Of a stretch of DNA of 64,000 nucleotides, positions 24,881 through 36,216 are shown in pieces; positions within the stretch are counted from its first letter, which is position 1; every line of letters begins with the position of its first letter. A program made the position numbers and the translations under genes. The notes below the pieces were generated by a model. It had not been told where the DNA came from, did not search any database, and was given only the letters and a program-made list of their open reading frames with translations. The stretch covers positions 8,036,679 through 8,100,678 of the forward strand of contig NC_081337.1 in assembly GCF_022539665.2 (NCBI RefSeq), given 5' to 3'. The stretch comes from Daphnia carinata (taxonomy: Eukaryota; Arthropoda; Branchiopoda; Diplostraca; Daphniidae).

Positions 24881-26279
24881 GGGAAAACGTCTAAAGCGGT
24901 GCAGAGAAAAGAAAAAGATTGTTCGAGCGTGAAATCTCTTTGTAATCGGCAGTCAGTCATATCTTTGACAAGCACCGACATCTACATCGATCACTCGATT
25001 GACGAAGATCCATCAAATCTAAATTCCCATAGAAAGCTGTCAAGCCACCAAGCAATCTCAATTTAAACGTAAGGCTTGTTAGCTATTATCATTTATCTTA
25101 TCCCCTTTTGCAGATCCTAGGCCATTTTTGCAAACAGTGCCGTGTTATTCTGATATCTTTCGTGATGGGATACTTGCTATTGTCCGTATCGGACGTTGTG
25201 TAACCCGAGCTGTTTCAAAATCATGCCGGAATTCTATAGCTGATTCTGTTCTTCGACCTCCAACAAACCAAGAGGATATTTTTAACAACTATGATTTGGA
25301 ATGCGTAAAACTTCATTTTAGAATCTAGAAGACTTTTCGCCCAGTGCGTTGGGGCTTGCGAGTTACTGGAGATGGAGCCAATTTTATGGTGTTAACGTCA
25401 TTTCGCTTTAACACACCACCGCCGCTGGGTTGACGATCCGGATCATGCGGAACCCCCGGACTCTTCCATAGAGGCTCTTGATAGTCTTTAGCTTCTTACG
25501 GAAGAGAAGTAAACCAAATATTTATTTTCTTCTTGAATCTTTCCAGACATGTAAATGACTTTGCCAACGGGTTTTGCAAACACTGGTTTCCATCAAACAG
25601 TGTGTGCAATAACCTGTCAGAATTATGTGTAATGCACGAGCAGCTTACGTACGGAAGTTACATTGGTAATCAAATCCAGATGTATTTTTGCAATACAAGA
25701 GCTTTATGAATTTTAATTTTCAAACATATCCGTTAAGTTTTACCTTGAGCAGTGTTTATGTTGAGTACAAAATTGACTCGCCGGTTTCCACTGTTCGTCG
25801 ATGAATTTGTTTTTTTGCTCTACAGGAAGGAATGGGTTAAAATAATAAATGAATGGCGACAAACATTAGAAAGCGTTACCTCAGACGTGGCTTATGTAGA
25901 CTGCAATTGCTGAGAGCCTTTAAATTTCTTGGGAATTACAATCTATTTCGCCTTTATTGGGCTTTCAGTCCATCCAGAATTTTTTTGCATTTTTCCAGCT
26001 TTCAGCTTCTGTTTTAACTGTTGCATGGAAACTGGGGGAGAAGAACTGCTTCTTCCTCCCAATTATTTTCGACTTCGAAAGTCATTTCGGGTCGTTTCGA
26101 CTTTGGAGCCTTCTAAGAACATTCAAAACTTCTGTTAATTAGGAACTACATTAGTTTGTTCGAGTACGGTGCAGAAGGAAAACTTTTGCTCTTTAGTTGC
26201 TTACATATGAAAATAGTTCACGCGCAAATGGGTAGCAAAATATAAACATATCCATAAAAGAACGAAGTCGGAAGCAAAC
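24881..26279. other. Unassigned region after the cyclase remnant
   Basis: Short frames only, for example 66 codons at 25128-25328 on the plus strand with a possible acceptor before it. Several pieces read open across likely introns (25340-25700), but none matches a family I recognise. Possibly the decayed 3' part of a neighbouring gene. Confidence 0.3.
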
Positions 26280-27712
26280 TTAGAAGAAGTGGGTATAGCG
26301 ATTTCTGTTTTTATGAAATACTTTGGCAATTTGTTTGGGAGCCACCGCTACCTTCTTTTCGTCTTCTTCGTCGTCAGAGATTTCATCTTCTTTGTCTGAA
26401 GGATTATCTTCATCGGAAATATCTACCTCTAGGTCAAAATTTTCATCTTCTACATCGTGATCAACGAGATCAGTAACATCCCTGCCTTCTTCATCTACTA
26501 CCTCGCCGCCTTCGCCTTCGAAAACATCTTCGATTGGTTCACTGAAAATGTCCGTTTTTATTCCTTCAAGATTTGTGAATGCTTTCGACGATTTTCTCAT
26601 TTCCTTTCTGTCCGCATTCCTCTGGTCAGGCATGGAAAACTCGCCCCTAGTAAATTGTTTAGCGGCTGATTTCATACATCTTGGTGTCAGGCCGGGTTTG
26701 CTTTTCTCCGATTAGCTTTGGCATCACTTATGGAGATGATGGTTTGCTTTTCAAGACCTAGTTCTTCATACTCCAACGCTTGGTAACTTTGCTTGATCAA
26801 GTAAGTGAAAACATGCTGGTGTACATCCTTTTTCAATCAATAGTCATTACTGGTGGCAAGGCATTTGGTAAATGGTTCAAAACATCTTTAAAATGGTAGG
26901 GAAATTTAACTCTTCTCCCCCCTACTAGACAGATTTGGAAATAAAACAAGCAATTTTTGCAAACACTACTCCTGATTATCAGTACCGTGGCTAACTCTTC
27001 AGAAAATAAGTTTTTTATAGGATGCTGAAGACCAATGGGGACATTTGATACAGCTGTGCTTTCATTTGCATTAATGATGACTTCATAGTGTTTATGAATA
27101 GCGATCTACTTCTTCTTTCTTCCAACCCCATGTGCCAGATATTCTAGGCTGTTCCAAATAATCCTTCTCACAAACTGGATTAAAAAATGATAGAGTAACA
27201 TGAGCAATTATATAACAGGTACCAAAAATTACAAGCCATTAAAATTTATCCATTTTCCAGGTGTTAATGCCAGACCGATTCCGAGCCATTGCTTTGAGGG
27301 CAGTAGTACTGAACCTTAGAGCTGTCATGTGATCAACATTGGAATGGACAAGCCTGGAAATGGTCTTAGCTGGATCCTCTTGTATTAAGGGGTTTGTCTG
27401 ACATCCACATACAGTAGAACAGCCCTTTCCATAATTTCATGAGTTCATCATCGGTAAAGCTACATGCAGGTTTTCAACTTTCTAGAATAAAAATAATTTT
27501 ACTGTATGCCTCTGTCAAAATACCGCCTTTGACTGTCTTTTACAGTGCCATCCATTTTCTTAATTTTTTATGCGACCGATCACGAATTTTTTTTTATTTG
27601 ATGCTAACTTTCTTGCAAAATAAATTTCTGGCGTCATCCTTTTATGAGCATTATCAATTTTCAGTTTAGGGTCGTTTTGGCTTTTACCGCGTGCTTTCGT
27701 CGAGACTGCCAT
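26280..27712 (-). pseudogene. RRP1: RRP1 (Nop52-like) rRNA-processing gene, degraded
   Basis: RRP1 works in the nucleolus in large-subunit rRNA processing. The minus strand starts with MAVSTKARG (27712), then EIYFARKLASN, and after a slip in an A-run, IRDRSHKKLRKWM. Next comes [19 protein letters not shown] with SDKPLIQED, a very close match to the family core, then ISRLVHSN, GINTWKMDKF and FSEELATV. The distal part is an acidic frame (26675-26280) like the family's low-complexity tail. The A-run frameshift, a TGA just before the WKGLFYC exon, a stop after DKF and a stop after TID indicate decay. Intron-like GT-AG stretches remain, so this is a copied genomic segment and not a processed copy. 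Confidence 0.75.
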
Positions 27713-28171
27713 AACTGCAAAGGGATGATGTTACTATCTAGCAGACGAGTATGGCAGGCTTCAGCACGCTAAAATTGTCCGTTTGGCCAAGTAAAGTTAA
27801 GTTAAACAGCGCCACCAGGGGTACGGAATACCTAGAGGAATCCGAGCAGCTTATAGAACAGGTTTTACCCTATCATTCCGCATAATGTTTCATAAGAGTC
27901 AGAAAGGTGGTTACGTGAATCCCTTCGGAGTTAAAATGAGTTTCTTTTTAGTTTTTTATTCCATCGCTTTACGAATCTTGTTCACTTATAATGAAATAGG
28001 TGTGAAAAAAAAGGAGAAAGGAGTTTCTAATAATAACTATACAACTTTTCGAACTCACATAAGAATAACAGTTGAAATTCTTGCATGCCATTTCCGTTCT
28101 GCAATGAGTTTGCATAAAACTTCCATTTCGCCGCCTTTCAATCTACAAGTAAACAGAAATTTGGACTTGGA
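27713..28171. other. Spacer upstream of the retropepsin gene
   Basis: No recognisable gene. The downstream frame is open without a stop back to about 28118, and acceptor-like AG sites (ctacaag, aaacag) lie just before the first ATG, so a short upstream coding exon is possible. Confidence 0.35.
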
Positions 28172-30170
28172 ATGCATAGTAAAAAGCAAGAAGATAAACC
28201 AGAGCAGAGGGTGCCTCTAATGACCCATGCTCCCAGTACTGAAACCTGGAATAAGAAGGAAGTTCTTCAAAAGGCCGAACCTGGAAAGAAAAGCAAAAAA
28301 AGAAGTACAATTTTCTCAAAGTTAACAAACAGGCACAGGACATCAAACAATGATAAAACAAAGAATTCTACTGGTCATCTAGACGTGACAAACACATTAA
28401 AGCCACCAGAAAAGACTGAAGAAAACAAAAAGGAAAACCCAGACACTGCCACTGATACTACAAACCCAGATGCCACCAGAGCTGAGAAAAAAAAATGGTG
28501 GAAATTCAGTTCGTCCAAAAACGTGAAAGTGAAACCTGTTTTTGACGACACCGAAGAGCAGCCACACATTGCAGGTAAGAAGCATGGATGGAGGAATTTT
28601 GCGAATTTCCTGAAACACAGAAACACCTCGTGTAATGTTAAACAAACAAGAGCCGCTGACGGCTTAGAGACACCAGACGAGCTTTGTCACAAGGCCGGAC
28701 CGGATATATGCGCACCTAAGCCACCAGAAAAAACTATAAAAATCGAGATCAAGAACCCAGATGCCGTCCCTGGTATTGAAAATGAAGAGCCCATCAAAGC
28801 AGAGAAAAAAAGGTGGTGGGAAATTTTTTCATCCAAAACCGTGAAAATGAAAACTTTTTCTAGCGATACCCGACAGCAGCGAGATGGACACAAGAAGAAA
28901 AGTTGGTGGAAATCCACCAAGTTCATTCATCGCCGAAGTACATCTCGTAATGATGAAAATGTAGAAGAGACCAACGACCCAAAAATACGAGTATCAGAAG
29001 TGATCACGGATGCAGTGAAAGCTAGTCCCAAAATTGTTGAACCTAACAAAATTTGTGCAAAGCCTATGGAGGTTGCAAAGGAAAGTGCGTCGTTAAAGTG
29101 CAAAAACCTCGATGAAAATCGGTTTGACAGAAAAATCGGCGCAACAAATATAACTGTCGATCAAACGACAAATGAACCCGAAAAGACAATCGAAGTATCT
29201 AATGAGAAATGTTGTGGACTTGGAATGTATAGTAAAAAGCAAGAATATAAACCAGAGCAGAGGGTGCCTCTAATGACCCATGCTCCCATTACTGCAACCT
29301 GGAATAAGAAGGAAGTTCTTCAAAAGGCCGAACCTGGAAAGAAAAGCAAAAAAAGAAGTACAATTTTCTCAAAATTAACAAACAGGCACAGGACATCAAA
29401 CAATGATAAAACAAAGAATTCTACTGGTCATCTAGACGTGACAAACACATTAAAGCCACCAGAAAAGACTGAAGAAAACAAAAAGGAAACCCCGGACACT
29501 GCCACTGATACTACAAACCCAGATGCCACCAGAACTGAGAAAAAAAAATGGTGGAAATTCAGTTCGTCCAAAAACGTGAAAGTGAAACCTGTTTTTGACG
29601 ACACAGAAGAGCAGCCACACGTTGCAAACACATTAAAGCCAACAGAAAAGACCGAAGAAAACAAAAAGGAAAACCCAGAAACTGTCAATGATACTACAAA
29701 CCCAGATGCCACCAGAACTGAGAAAAAAAAATGGTGGAAATTCAGTTCGTCCAAAAACGTGAAAGTGAAACCTGTTTTTGACGACACCGAAAAGCAGCCA
29801 CACGTTGCAAACACATTAAAGCCACCAGAAAAGGCCGAAGAAAACAAAAAGGAAAACCCAGAAACTGTCAATGATACTACAAACCCAGATGCCACCAGAA
29901 CTGAGAAAAAAAAATGGTGGAAATTCAGTTCGTCCAAAAACGTGAAAGTGAAACCTGTTTTTGACGACACCGAAGAGCAGCCACACGTTGCAGATAAGAA
30001 GCATGGATGGAGGAAATTTGCGAATTTCCTGAAACACAGAAACACCTCGTGTAATGTTAAACAAACAGGAGCCGCTGACGGCTTAGAGACACCAGATGAG
30101 CTTTGTCACAAGGCCGGACCGGATATATGCGCACCTAAGCCACCAGAAAAAACAAATGAACCCGAAGAGA
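28172..30170 (+). repeat. Coding repeats in the N-terminal half of the retropepsin gene
   Basis: Two levels of duplication. A large unit beginning at SKKQE (28172) recurs at 29225, an offset of 1053 bases. Inside the second unit a 183-bp (61-codon) module starting at AACACATTAAAGCC recurs near 29443, 29626 and 29809 with few changes; each module encodes KPPEKTEENKKE, NPDATRTEKKKWWKF and VKPVFDDTE. All periods are multiples of three and the frame is kept. Antisense frames here are shadows. Confidence 0.95.
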
Positions 30171-32314
30171 CAATCAAAGTATCTAATGAGAAATTTCGAG
30201 AGCCCCCAGCCAACCCTAACGCACCATACTGGCTGCAGTTGAAAATCAATAATCTATTGATGAACATGAAAGTTGATTCCGGCTCTAGTGACTCAACGAT
30301 TGGCCAGTATACTTGGGAAATCATGGGGAAACCGAAACTAGAGCCCACCAACATTATTGGGAAGGTTGGTGTTGCGGGTAAACCCACAACGGTAATTGGA
30401 AAATTTAATGCAGAAGTGCAATACGGCCAATGGATATTTGATCTGCCACTGCTAGTGACAAGCGGCCCAAATTCATTTTCTCCTGGCGCAAATGTCCTTG
30501 GAAGAAGGTGGCTTTGTTGTCTTAACCTAGACTGGAATATGTTTTTCAATCCTGCCAATATCTGCTTTCGAGAAAACACTGAAACTTGTAGGGAGTTGGC
30601 TCTGGAATTGAAATCCTCCTGTAACAGCCAAGCATCTTTCATCAACGTAACTATGAATGGTGTGCCAATAAAAATGATGGTAAACACCTGGTACTCTCGA
30701 TCTTTTATCGGTCACGATATCTGGACAAAATTAGGAAGGCCCCAGATACGATTAGGTAAAGTGATTTTAGCAGCACTAAACGGAAAACGGATATTAGCGG
30801 AGGGAAGATGCACAGTCGAAATAGAATATTCTGGCCAGATACGCACCTTACGACTGCCTGTACTGAAGCGTAGTAAGCATACCGATTCCAGTGCGATACT
30901 TGGAACTGATTGGTTTCAAGCGTTACCGCTTGATTTTAATTCTATTTTTGGGACGATTAAATACTGTAAAAGAAGAAGTGAAAATCGGCAATCAAATGCA
31001 CAGAAGCGAACAAAACTGAACAGATTTCTTCGAAGGTATTTTTTTACAGAACCCAAAACCCCTTTTAAGGATCCAAAAGAAACATGTCAAATATGTGAAC
31101 AGGTTTGGGATCCCGTACCCATTGCTAAGGCTAGGCTTGACCAGAAAGAGAATACTTCCATAATGTCTGAAATGCAACCAGAAGCCGCTGATGAATTCCT
31201 GCCACCAGAAGAGCTATATCGTGATCATAACGCCGAAGTAGAAACTCATCTAGACACGACTTGCATTCCAAGGTCGCCGAATTTTAGAAAAACGCAAACG
31301 AGTGCGCCCGTGAGCGCGATGCCGAAGTGTGAAAACGTTAATGAAAGTGAGTTGACAGGAAGACTCGATACAGGGAATCCAGTAGTGGACTCAACAGCAA
31401 CTATACGTAATAAAGAAACCAAAATGTTTGACGAAACGTTTCTTCGGCTACCAACCAACCCTAAACGGCCAGTGCTCCAGTTAGAGATCAATGAAGTAAA
31501 ACTGAACATGTATTTTCATTCCGGCATCCATCATTCGGCTATTACCACCTGCATTTGGAATGAAATGGGAAAACCTAGCTTAGAGCCTATCGAATTCGAT
31601 TTGGTAGGTCTCTTTGGCGGGAAGAACATCAAGTTATTGGGCAAATTTATGGCCAATGTGCAAAATGGCCAACACATGCTTCGTTTGCCACTGCTAGTGT
31701 TAAGCGATTCGAACCATTGTAATTTTATAGGACGAAGCTGGATCCCCAGTCTAAACTTGGACTGGAACAAGGTTGTGAAGCCAGTCACAATAGATTTTCG
31801 AGAAGGTACTGAAAATACGAGGAAGTTGGCCCAAGAATTATTAACCTGTTGTAACACTCAAGAATTTTACGTCAGAGTAAGCGTGAATGGCGTGGACACA
31901 AAAATGATTGTAGATAACGGGTCTTCTCTATCGATTATAGGTAGGGATGTATGGAAACGTTTAGGGAAACCAAAACTAGAACCAAAGAAGTTGGTCTTAT
32001 TAACAAGCAGTGGAGGACGAATAATGACGAAAGGACTATGCTTTGTAAACGTGGTGTATTCTGGTCAAATATGCGTTGTACCATTGTACGTATTTAGTCG
32101 TAGGAAGTGTACCGATTCGCTTGCCGTACTTGGAGCAAATTGGTTTCCCTTGCTACGCCTCGACTTTAATTCTATATTTGGTACGGTTCGATATTGCAAA
32201 CGAGAAACAAGGAATCCAAAACTATCCCTTAAAAACCGATTCGAAAGGTGTATGTTATGTGGATACGTTTGGGAACCCATACCGACAAAAAAGCCTAAAT
32301 TTCACAAGAAATAA
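28172..32314 (+). CDS. Repetitive protein with four retropepsin-like domains
   Basis: One uninterrupted 1380-codon frame of a type I do not recognise as a named gene. Residues 1-660 are Lys/Glu/Pro-rich and repetitive, with recurring EKKKWWKFSSSKN blocks. Then come four related domains of about 115 residues, each with the retropepsin layout (a D-[ST]-G-like loop, later a hydrophobic-Gly-x-x-Trp motif): domain 1 has VDSGSS (Asp702) and VLGRRW; domain 2 has VNTWYS (Asn838) and ILGTDW; domain 3 has FHSGIH (His1116) and FIGRSW; domain 4 has VDNGSS (Asp1248) and VLGANW. Domains 1-2 and 3-4 form two similar pairs, each followed by a CxxC-x3-W motif (Cys972/975 and Cys1360/1363). No reverse transcriptase, integrase or LTR is seen nearby, which suggests a domesticated gag/protease derivative. 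Function unknown; upstream exon possible. Confidence 0.8.
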   Translation: MHSKKQEDKPEQRVPLMTHAPSTETWNKKEVLQKAEPGKKSKKRSTIFSKLTNRHRTSNNDKTKNSTGHLDVTNTLKPPEKTEENKKENPDTATDTTNPDATRAEKKKWWKFSSSKNVKVKPVFDDTEEQPHIAGKKHGWRNFANFLKHRNTSCNVKQTRAADGLETPDELCHKAGPDICAPKPPEKTIKIEIKNPDAVPGIENEEPIKAEKKRWWEIFSSKTVKMKTFSSDTRQQRDGHKKKSWWKSTKFIHRRSTSRNDENVEETNDPKIRVSEVITDAVKASPKIVEPNKICAKPMEVAKESASLKCKNLDENRFDRKIGATNITVDQTTNEPEKTIEVSNEKCCGLGMYSKKQEYKPEQRVPLMTHAPITATWNKKEVLQKAEPGKKSKKRSTIFSKLTNRHRTSNNDKTKNSTGHLDVTNTLKPPEKTEENKKETPDTATDTTNPDATRTEKKKWWKFSSSKNVKVKPVFDDTEEQPHVANTLKPTEKTEENKKENPETVNDTTNPDATRTEKKKWWKFSSSKNVKVKPVFDDTEKQPHVANTLKPPEKAEENKKENPETVNDTTNPDATRTEKKKWWKFSSSKNVKVKPVFDDTEEQPHVADKKHGWRKFANFLKHRNTSCNVKQTGAADGLETPDELCHKAGPDICAPKPPEKTNEPEETIKVSNEKFREPPANPNAPYWLQLKINNLLMNMKVDSGSSDSTIGQYTWEIMGKPKLEPTNIIGKVGVAGKPTTVIGKFNAEVQYGQWIFDLPLLVTSGPNSFSPGANVLGRRWLCCLNLDWNMFFNPANICFRENTETCRELALELKSSCNSQASFINVTMNGVPIKMMVNTWYSRSFIGHDIWTKLGRPQIRLGKVILAALNGKRILAEGRCTVEIEYSGQIRTLRLPVLKRSKHTDSSAILGTDWFQALPLDFNSIFGTIKYCKRRSENRQSNAQKRTKLNRFLRRYFFTEPKTPFKDPKETCQICEQVWDPVPIAKARLDQKENTSIMSEMQPEAADEFLPPEELYRDHNAEVETHLDTTCIPRSPNFRKTQTSAPVSAMPKCENVNESELTGRLDTGNPVVDSTATIRNKETKMFDETFLRLPTNPKRPVLQLEINEVKLNMYFHSGIHHSAITTCIWNEMGKPSLEPIEFDLVGLFGGKNIKLLGKFMANVQNGQHMLRLPLLVLSDSNHCNFIGRSWIPSLNLDWNKVVKPVTIDFREGTENTRKLAQELLTCCNTQEFYVRVSVNGVDTKMIVDNGSSLSIIGRDVWKRLGKPKLEPKKLVLLTSSGGRIMTKGLCFVNVVYSGQICVVPLYVFSRRKCTDSLAVLGANWFPLLRLDFNSIFGTVRYCKRETRNPKLSLKNRFERCMLCGYVWEPIPTKKPKFHKK

Positions 32315-32449
32315 TGAAAATCTGTATGGCGACCAAAAGAAAACTGCAAGCATTAATCCGATAGCAACAAAGAGTTTGCACTGTGAATAATCCAGCAGTT
32401 TGAAAAACCAATTTCAATACTTGAAAAAAAAACAAAAAAAACAGGAAAC

Positions 32450-35400
32450 TGTTGACTGAATGAGAAGGAAGATACTAATGGAAAAACACATTCAGAAAAT
32501 CTTTCATTTTTACATGCTGGCATTATACTGTTCGTGTCCAATGGGAAAATCGAAAACCAACTTTGTGTGCCATGGGAAAATCGGGAACCTACTTGATTCA
32601 GCGCTGATCAAACTGAGACGATGGAAACTTCCAATGAAGACACTAAACTGAGAAGTTGGTTTTCAAAGGGGATATCGGAAACCGACGTGATTCATCGCTG
32701 ATTCAGCTCCACAAATCACCAGTTTTCTCTAGCTTATAGGGTTCAAGATTGCATCGCTGTAAATTTGATCCCTGCGTGTCGCCCATACTGTTGAGATCAT
32801 GGCAAGATTGTATCAGAGAAAATTCCCGAAAAAGCCAACAAGTGCATAATACTTGCCATTCTTACTGAGAAAAACTGAGTCAAAAGAGACTGCAGATAAA
32901 CTGGAGTTAGCCCATTGGTCAATTGCTCCTTCCGACTATTGAATAAAAATTTTGTATTAGGCTCTCCGCATTCTTCACTTCCGCATGGACTATCAAACCC
33001 TAGACTGGTAAGCATGCCTTTTTCTTGTGGTAATGCAATGGAATTGGTTGGCGTACCCATAAATGGAGTTTTTCACTATCATGCGTAATGGCTTTCGTTC
33101 GCGTACACGCTATTCCAATCGTTTTCATCCTCTAAGCATGTGAGTATTGAAGAGAATAATGGTATTGCACTTATATTCGTTAAAAGTGCTTGCCAACATC
33201 TCAACAGTTACTTACAGCAGAAGGAAGAAGGCGACGTGGGTGGAGTGTATTACCAAGGGAAGCTCTATACGCGCTTTAATGGAAAATTCTATTTTTGGGT
33301 TCGCAAATGGATTCCATAGGATAACTATAGGGAAAGGATGTCCTTACAATCTAGCTTTTGATAGGGCTGAATGGAAGTTGAGGTTGCTTAGTGTTTCGAA
33401 TGCAAAATTTTAATCCCGGCTTGGAATAGTAGAAACTGTCCAATGAGCTATCCGTTAGTGTAATTCCAATGAAGACCTTAAACTGGAAAGTTGGTGTGTC
33501 ATCGGAAAACCGGGAACCTACGTGATTCAGTGCTGATCAACCTGAGGCAGCAGAGACTTCTAATGAAGACACTGGGAAGTTAGTGTTCAAAGAAAAAATT
33601 GGAATTCTACGTGATTCAACGTTGTTTAAACTGAGGCAGTGGAAGCCTGCAATGAAAACCTTAAACTGAAAAGTTGTTGTTCAAAAGGGATATCGGAAAT
33701 CAACGTCATTCGGCGCTAATCAACCTGAAGCAGTGAAAACTTCCAATGTAGTCACTGGAAAGTTGGTGTTCAAAGGAGAAATCGGGAACCTACGTGATTC
33801 AGCGTTGATTAAACTGAGGCGGTGGAGGCTTCTAATGAAGACCCTACAAACTGAGAAGTTGTTGTTCAAAGGGGATATCGGAAACCAAGTTGATTCAGCG
33901 CTGATTCAGCTCCACAAAGCACCAGTTTTCTCTAGCTTATAGGGTTCAAAATTGCATCGCTGTAAATTTGATCCCTATGTGTCGCCCATTTTGTTGAGAT
34001 CGTGGCAAGATTGTATCAGAGAAAATTCCCGAAGAAAGCCAACAAGTGCATAATACTTGCCATTCTTACTGAGAAAATTGAGTCAAAAGAGACTGCAGAT
34101 AAACAGTAGTTAGCCCATTGGACAATTGCTCCTTCCGACTATTGAATAAAAATTTTGTATTAGGCTCTCCGCATTCTTCACTTCCGCATGGACTATCAAG
34201 AGATTGACTGGTAAGCATGCCTTTTTCTTGTGGTAATGCAATGGAATTGGTTGGCGTACCCATAAATGGAGTTTTTCACTATCATGCGTAATGGCTTTCG
34301 TTCGCGTACACGCTATTCCAATCGTTTTCATCCTCTAAGCATGTGAGTATTGAAGAGAATAATGGTATTGCACTTATATTCGTTAAAAGTGCTTGCCAAC
34401 ATCTCAACAGTTACTTACAGCAGAAGGAAGAAGGCGACGTGGGTGGAGTGTATTACCAAGGGAAGTTCTATACGCGCTTTAATGAAAAATTCTATTTTTG
34501 GGTTCGCAAATGGATTCCATAGGATAACTATAGGGAAAGAATGTCCTTGCAATCTAGCTTTTGATAGGGCTGAATGGAAGTTGAGGTTGCTTAGTGTTTC
34601 GAATGCAAAATTTTAATCCCGGTTTGGAAAAGTAGAAACTGTCCAATGAGCTATCCGTTAGTGTAATTCCAATGAAGACCTTAAACTGGAAAGTTGGTGT
34701 GTCATCGAAAAACCGGGAACCTACGTGATTCAACGCTGATCAAACTGAGGCGGAGGAGACTTCCAATGAAGACACTAAACTGAGAGGTTGGCTTTCAAAG
34801 GGGATATCGGAAACCAACGTGATTCAGCGCTGATCAACCTGAGGCAGTAGAGACTTCTAATGAAGACACTGGGAAGTTAGTGTTCAAAGAAAAAAATGGA
34901 ATTCTACGTGATTCAACGTTGTTTAAACTGAGGCAGTGGAAGCCTGCAATGAAAACCTTAAACTGAAAAGTTGTTGTTCAAAAGGGATATTGGAAACCAA
35001 CTTGATTCAGCGCTGATTCAGCTCCACAAATCGCCAGTTTTCTCTAGCTTATAGGGTTCAAAATTGCATCGCTGTAAATTTGATCCCTGTGTGTCGCCCA
35101 TACTGTTGAGATCGTGGCAATATTGTATCAGAGAAAATTCCAGAAGAAAGCCAACAAGTGCATAGTACTTGCCATTCTTACTGAGGAAAACTGAGTCAAA
35201 AGAGACTGCAGATAAACTGGAGTTAGCCTATTGGACAATAGCTCCTTCCGACTATTGAATAAAAATTTTGTATTAGGCTCTCCGCATTCTTCACTTCCGC
35301 ATGGACTATCAAACCCTAGACTGGTAAGCATGCCTTTTTCTTGTGGTAATGCAATGGAATTGGTTGGCGTACCCATAAATGGAGTTTTTCACTATCATGC

Positions 35401-35760
35401 GTAATGGCTTTCGTTCGCGTACACGCTATTCCAATCGTTTTCATCCTCTAAGCATGTGAGTATTGAAGAGAATAATGGTATTGCACTTATATTCGTTAAA
35501 AGTGCTTGCCAACATCTCAACAGTTACTTACAGCAGAAGGAAGAAGGCGACGTGGGTGCAGTGTATTACCAAGGGAAGTTCTTCGCGCTTTAATGGAAAA
35601 TTCTATTTTTGGGTTCGCAAATGGATTCCATAGGATAACTATAGGGAAAGAATGTCCTTACAATCTAGCTTTTGATAGGGCTGAATGGAAGTTGAGGTTG
35701 CTTAGTGTTTCGAATGCAAAATTTTAATCCCGGCTTGGAATAGTAGAAACGGTCCAATGA
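32450..35760. repeat. Three tandem units of about 1.1-1.2 kb
   Basis: Landmarks recur at 33138, 34341 and 35453 (atgtgagtattgaagag), giving periods of 1203 and 1112 bases. Each unit contains a minus-strand frame starting MGTPTNSIALPQEKGML and, before it in minus-strand order, a degraded stretch with LLTNISA. The units are highly similar, so expansion is recent. The parent sequence is unknown. Confidence 0.9.
33470..35030. repeat. About 90-bp minisatellite units between the large repeats
   Basis: Units built around acgtgattcagcgctgatca, followed by a ctgaggcagtgg and aatgaagacac segment, repeat roughly every 90 bases at 33470-33930 and 34670-35030. A shorter block lies at 32580-32730. Units diverge more than the 1.2-kb copies. 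No coding role is seen. Confidence 0.8.
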
Positions 35761-36216
35761 GCTCTCTGTTAGTGTAGTTGAAGTCTCTAGCGTCTCACTT
35801 CTCTCAACAAGGGCAGAGATATGTGTAAAAAAATCGTTGTAAAGCTAGTAGGGTATAACTGGCGTTGAGATAAAGAAAAGCTGTACATCTTTCCGCCTAC
35901 CGGCTTTTGTCTTCAACCGAGGTCAGTTATGGAGGTGCGCACCTGGAATGGAACCGGAGATGACTACGGTTCTAAAATTTTTGGCTGATATTATGTTAAG
36001 GTTCGACCACAGAAAACTGCTGACACGAGTGAAGTAGCGCATTGTAAGTGCCACTATCACTGTGAAAACTGATTTAAAAAATTACCTCAGGCATTCTGTA
36101 GTTATCCTGCTGAACAATTGCTCATATTAAACGATTGAATAAAATTTTCTGCTCAAGCCATTCGTATTTTTCACTTCCACTCGAACTACCAAACTCTAGA
36201 ATTTTAAGGTCTTCTT

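Noticed and set aside
27885-28220. 111-codon plus-strand frame overlapping the start of the retropepsin gene
   Set aside because: Different frame from the repeated, conserved SKKQE unit; no family resemblance.
29443-29995. Regularly spaced repeats considered as a CRISPR-like array
   Set aside because: They are contiguous coding modules of 183 bp with no spacers, in a eukaryotic gene.
28375-30064. Minus-strand frames up to 205 codons rich in FHHFFFS
   Set aside because: Antisense shadows of the repeated EKKKWWKF modules of the retropepsin gene.
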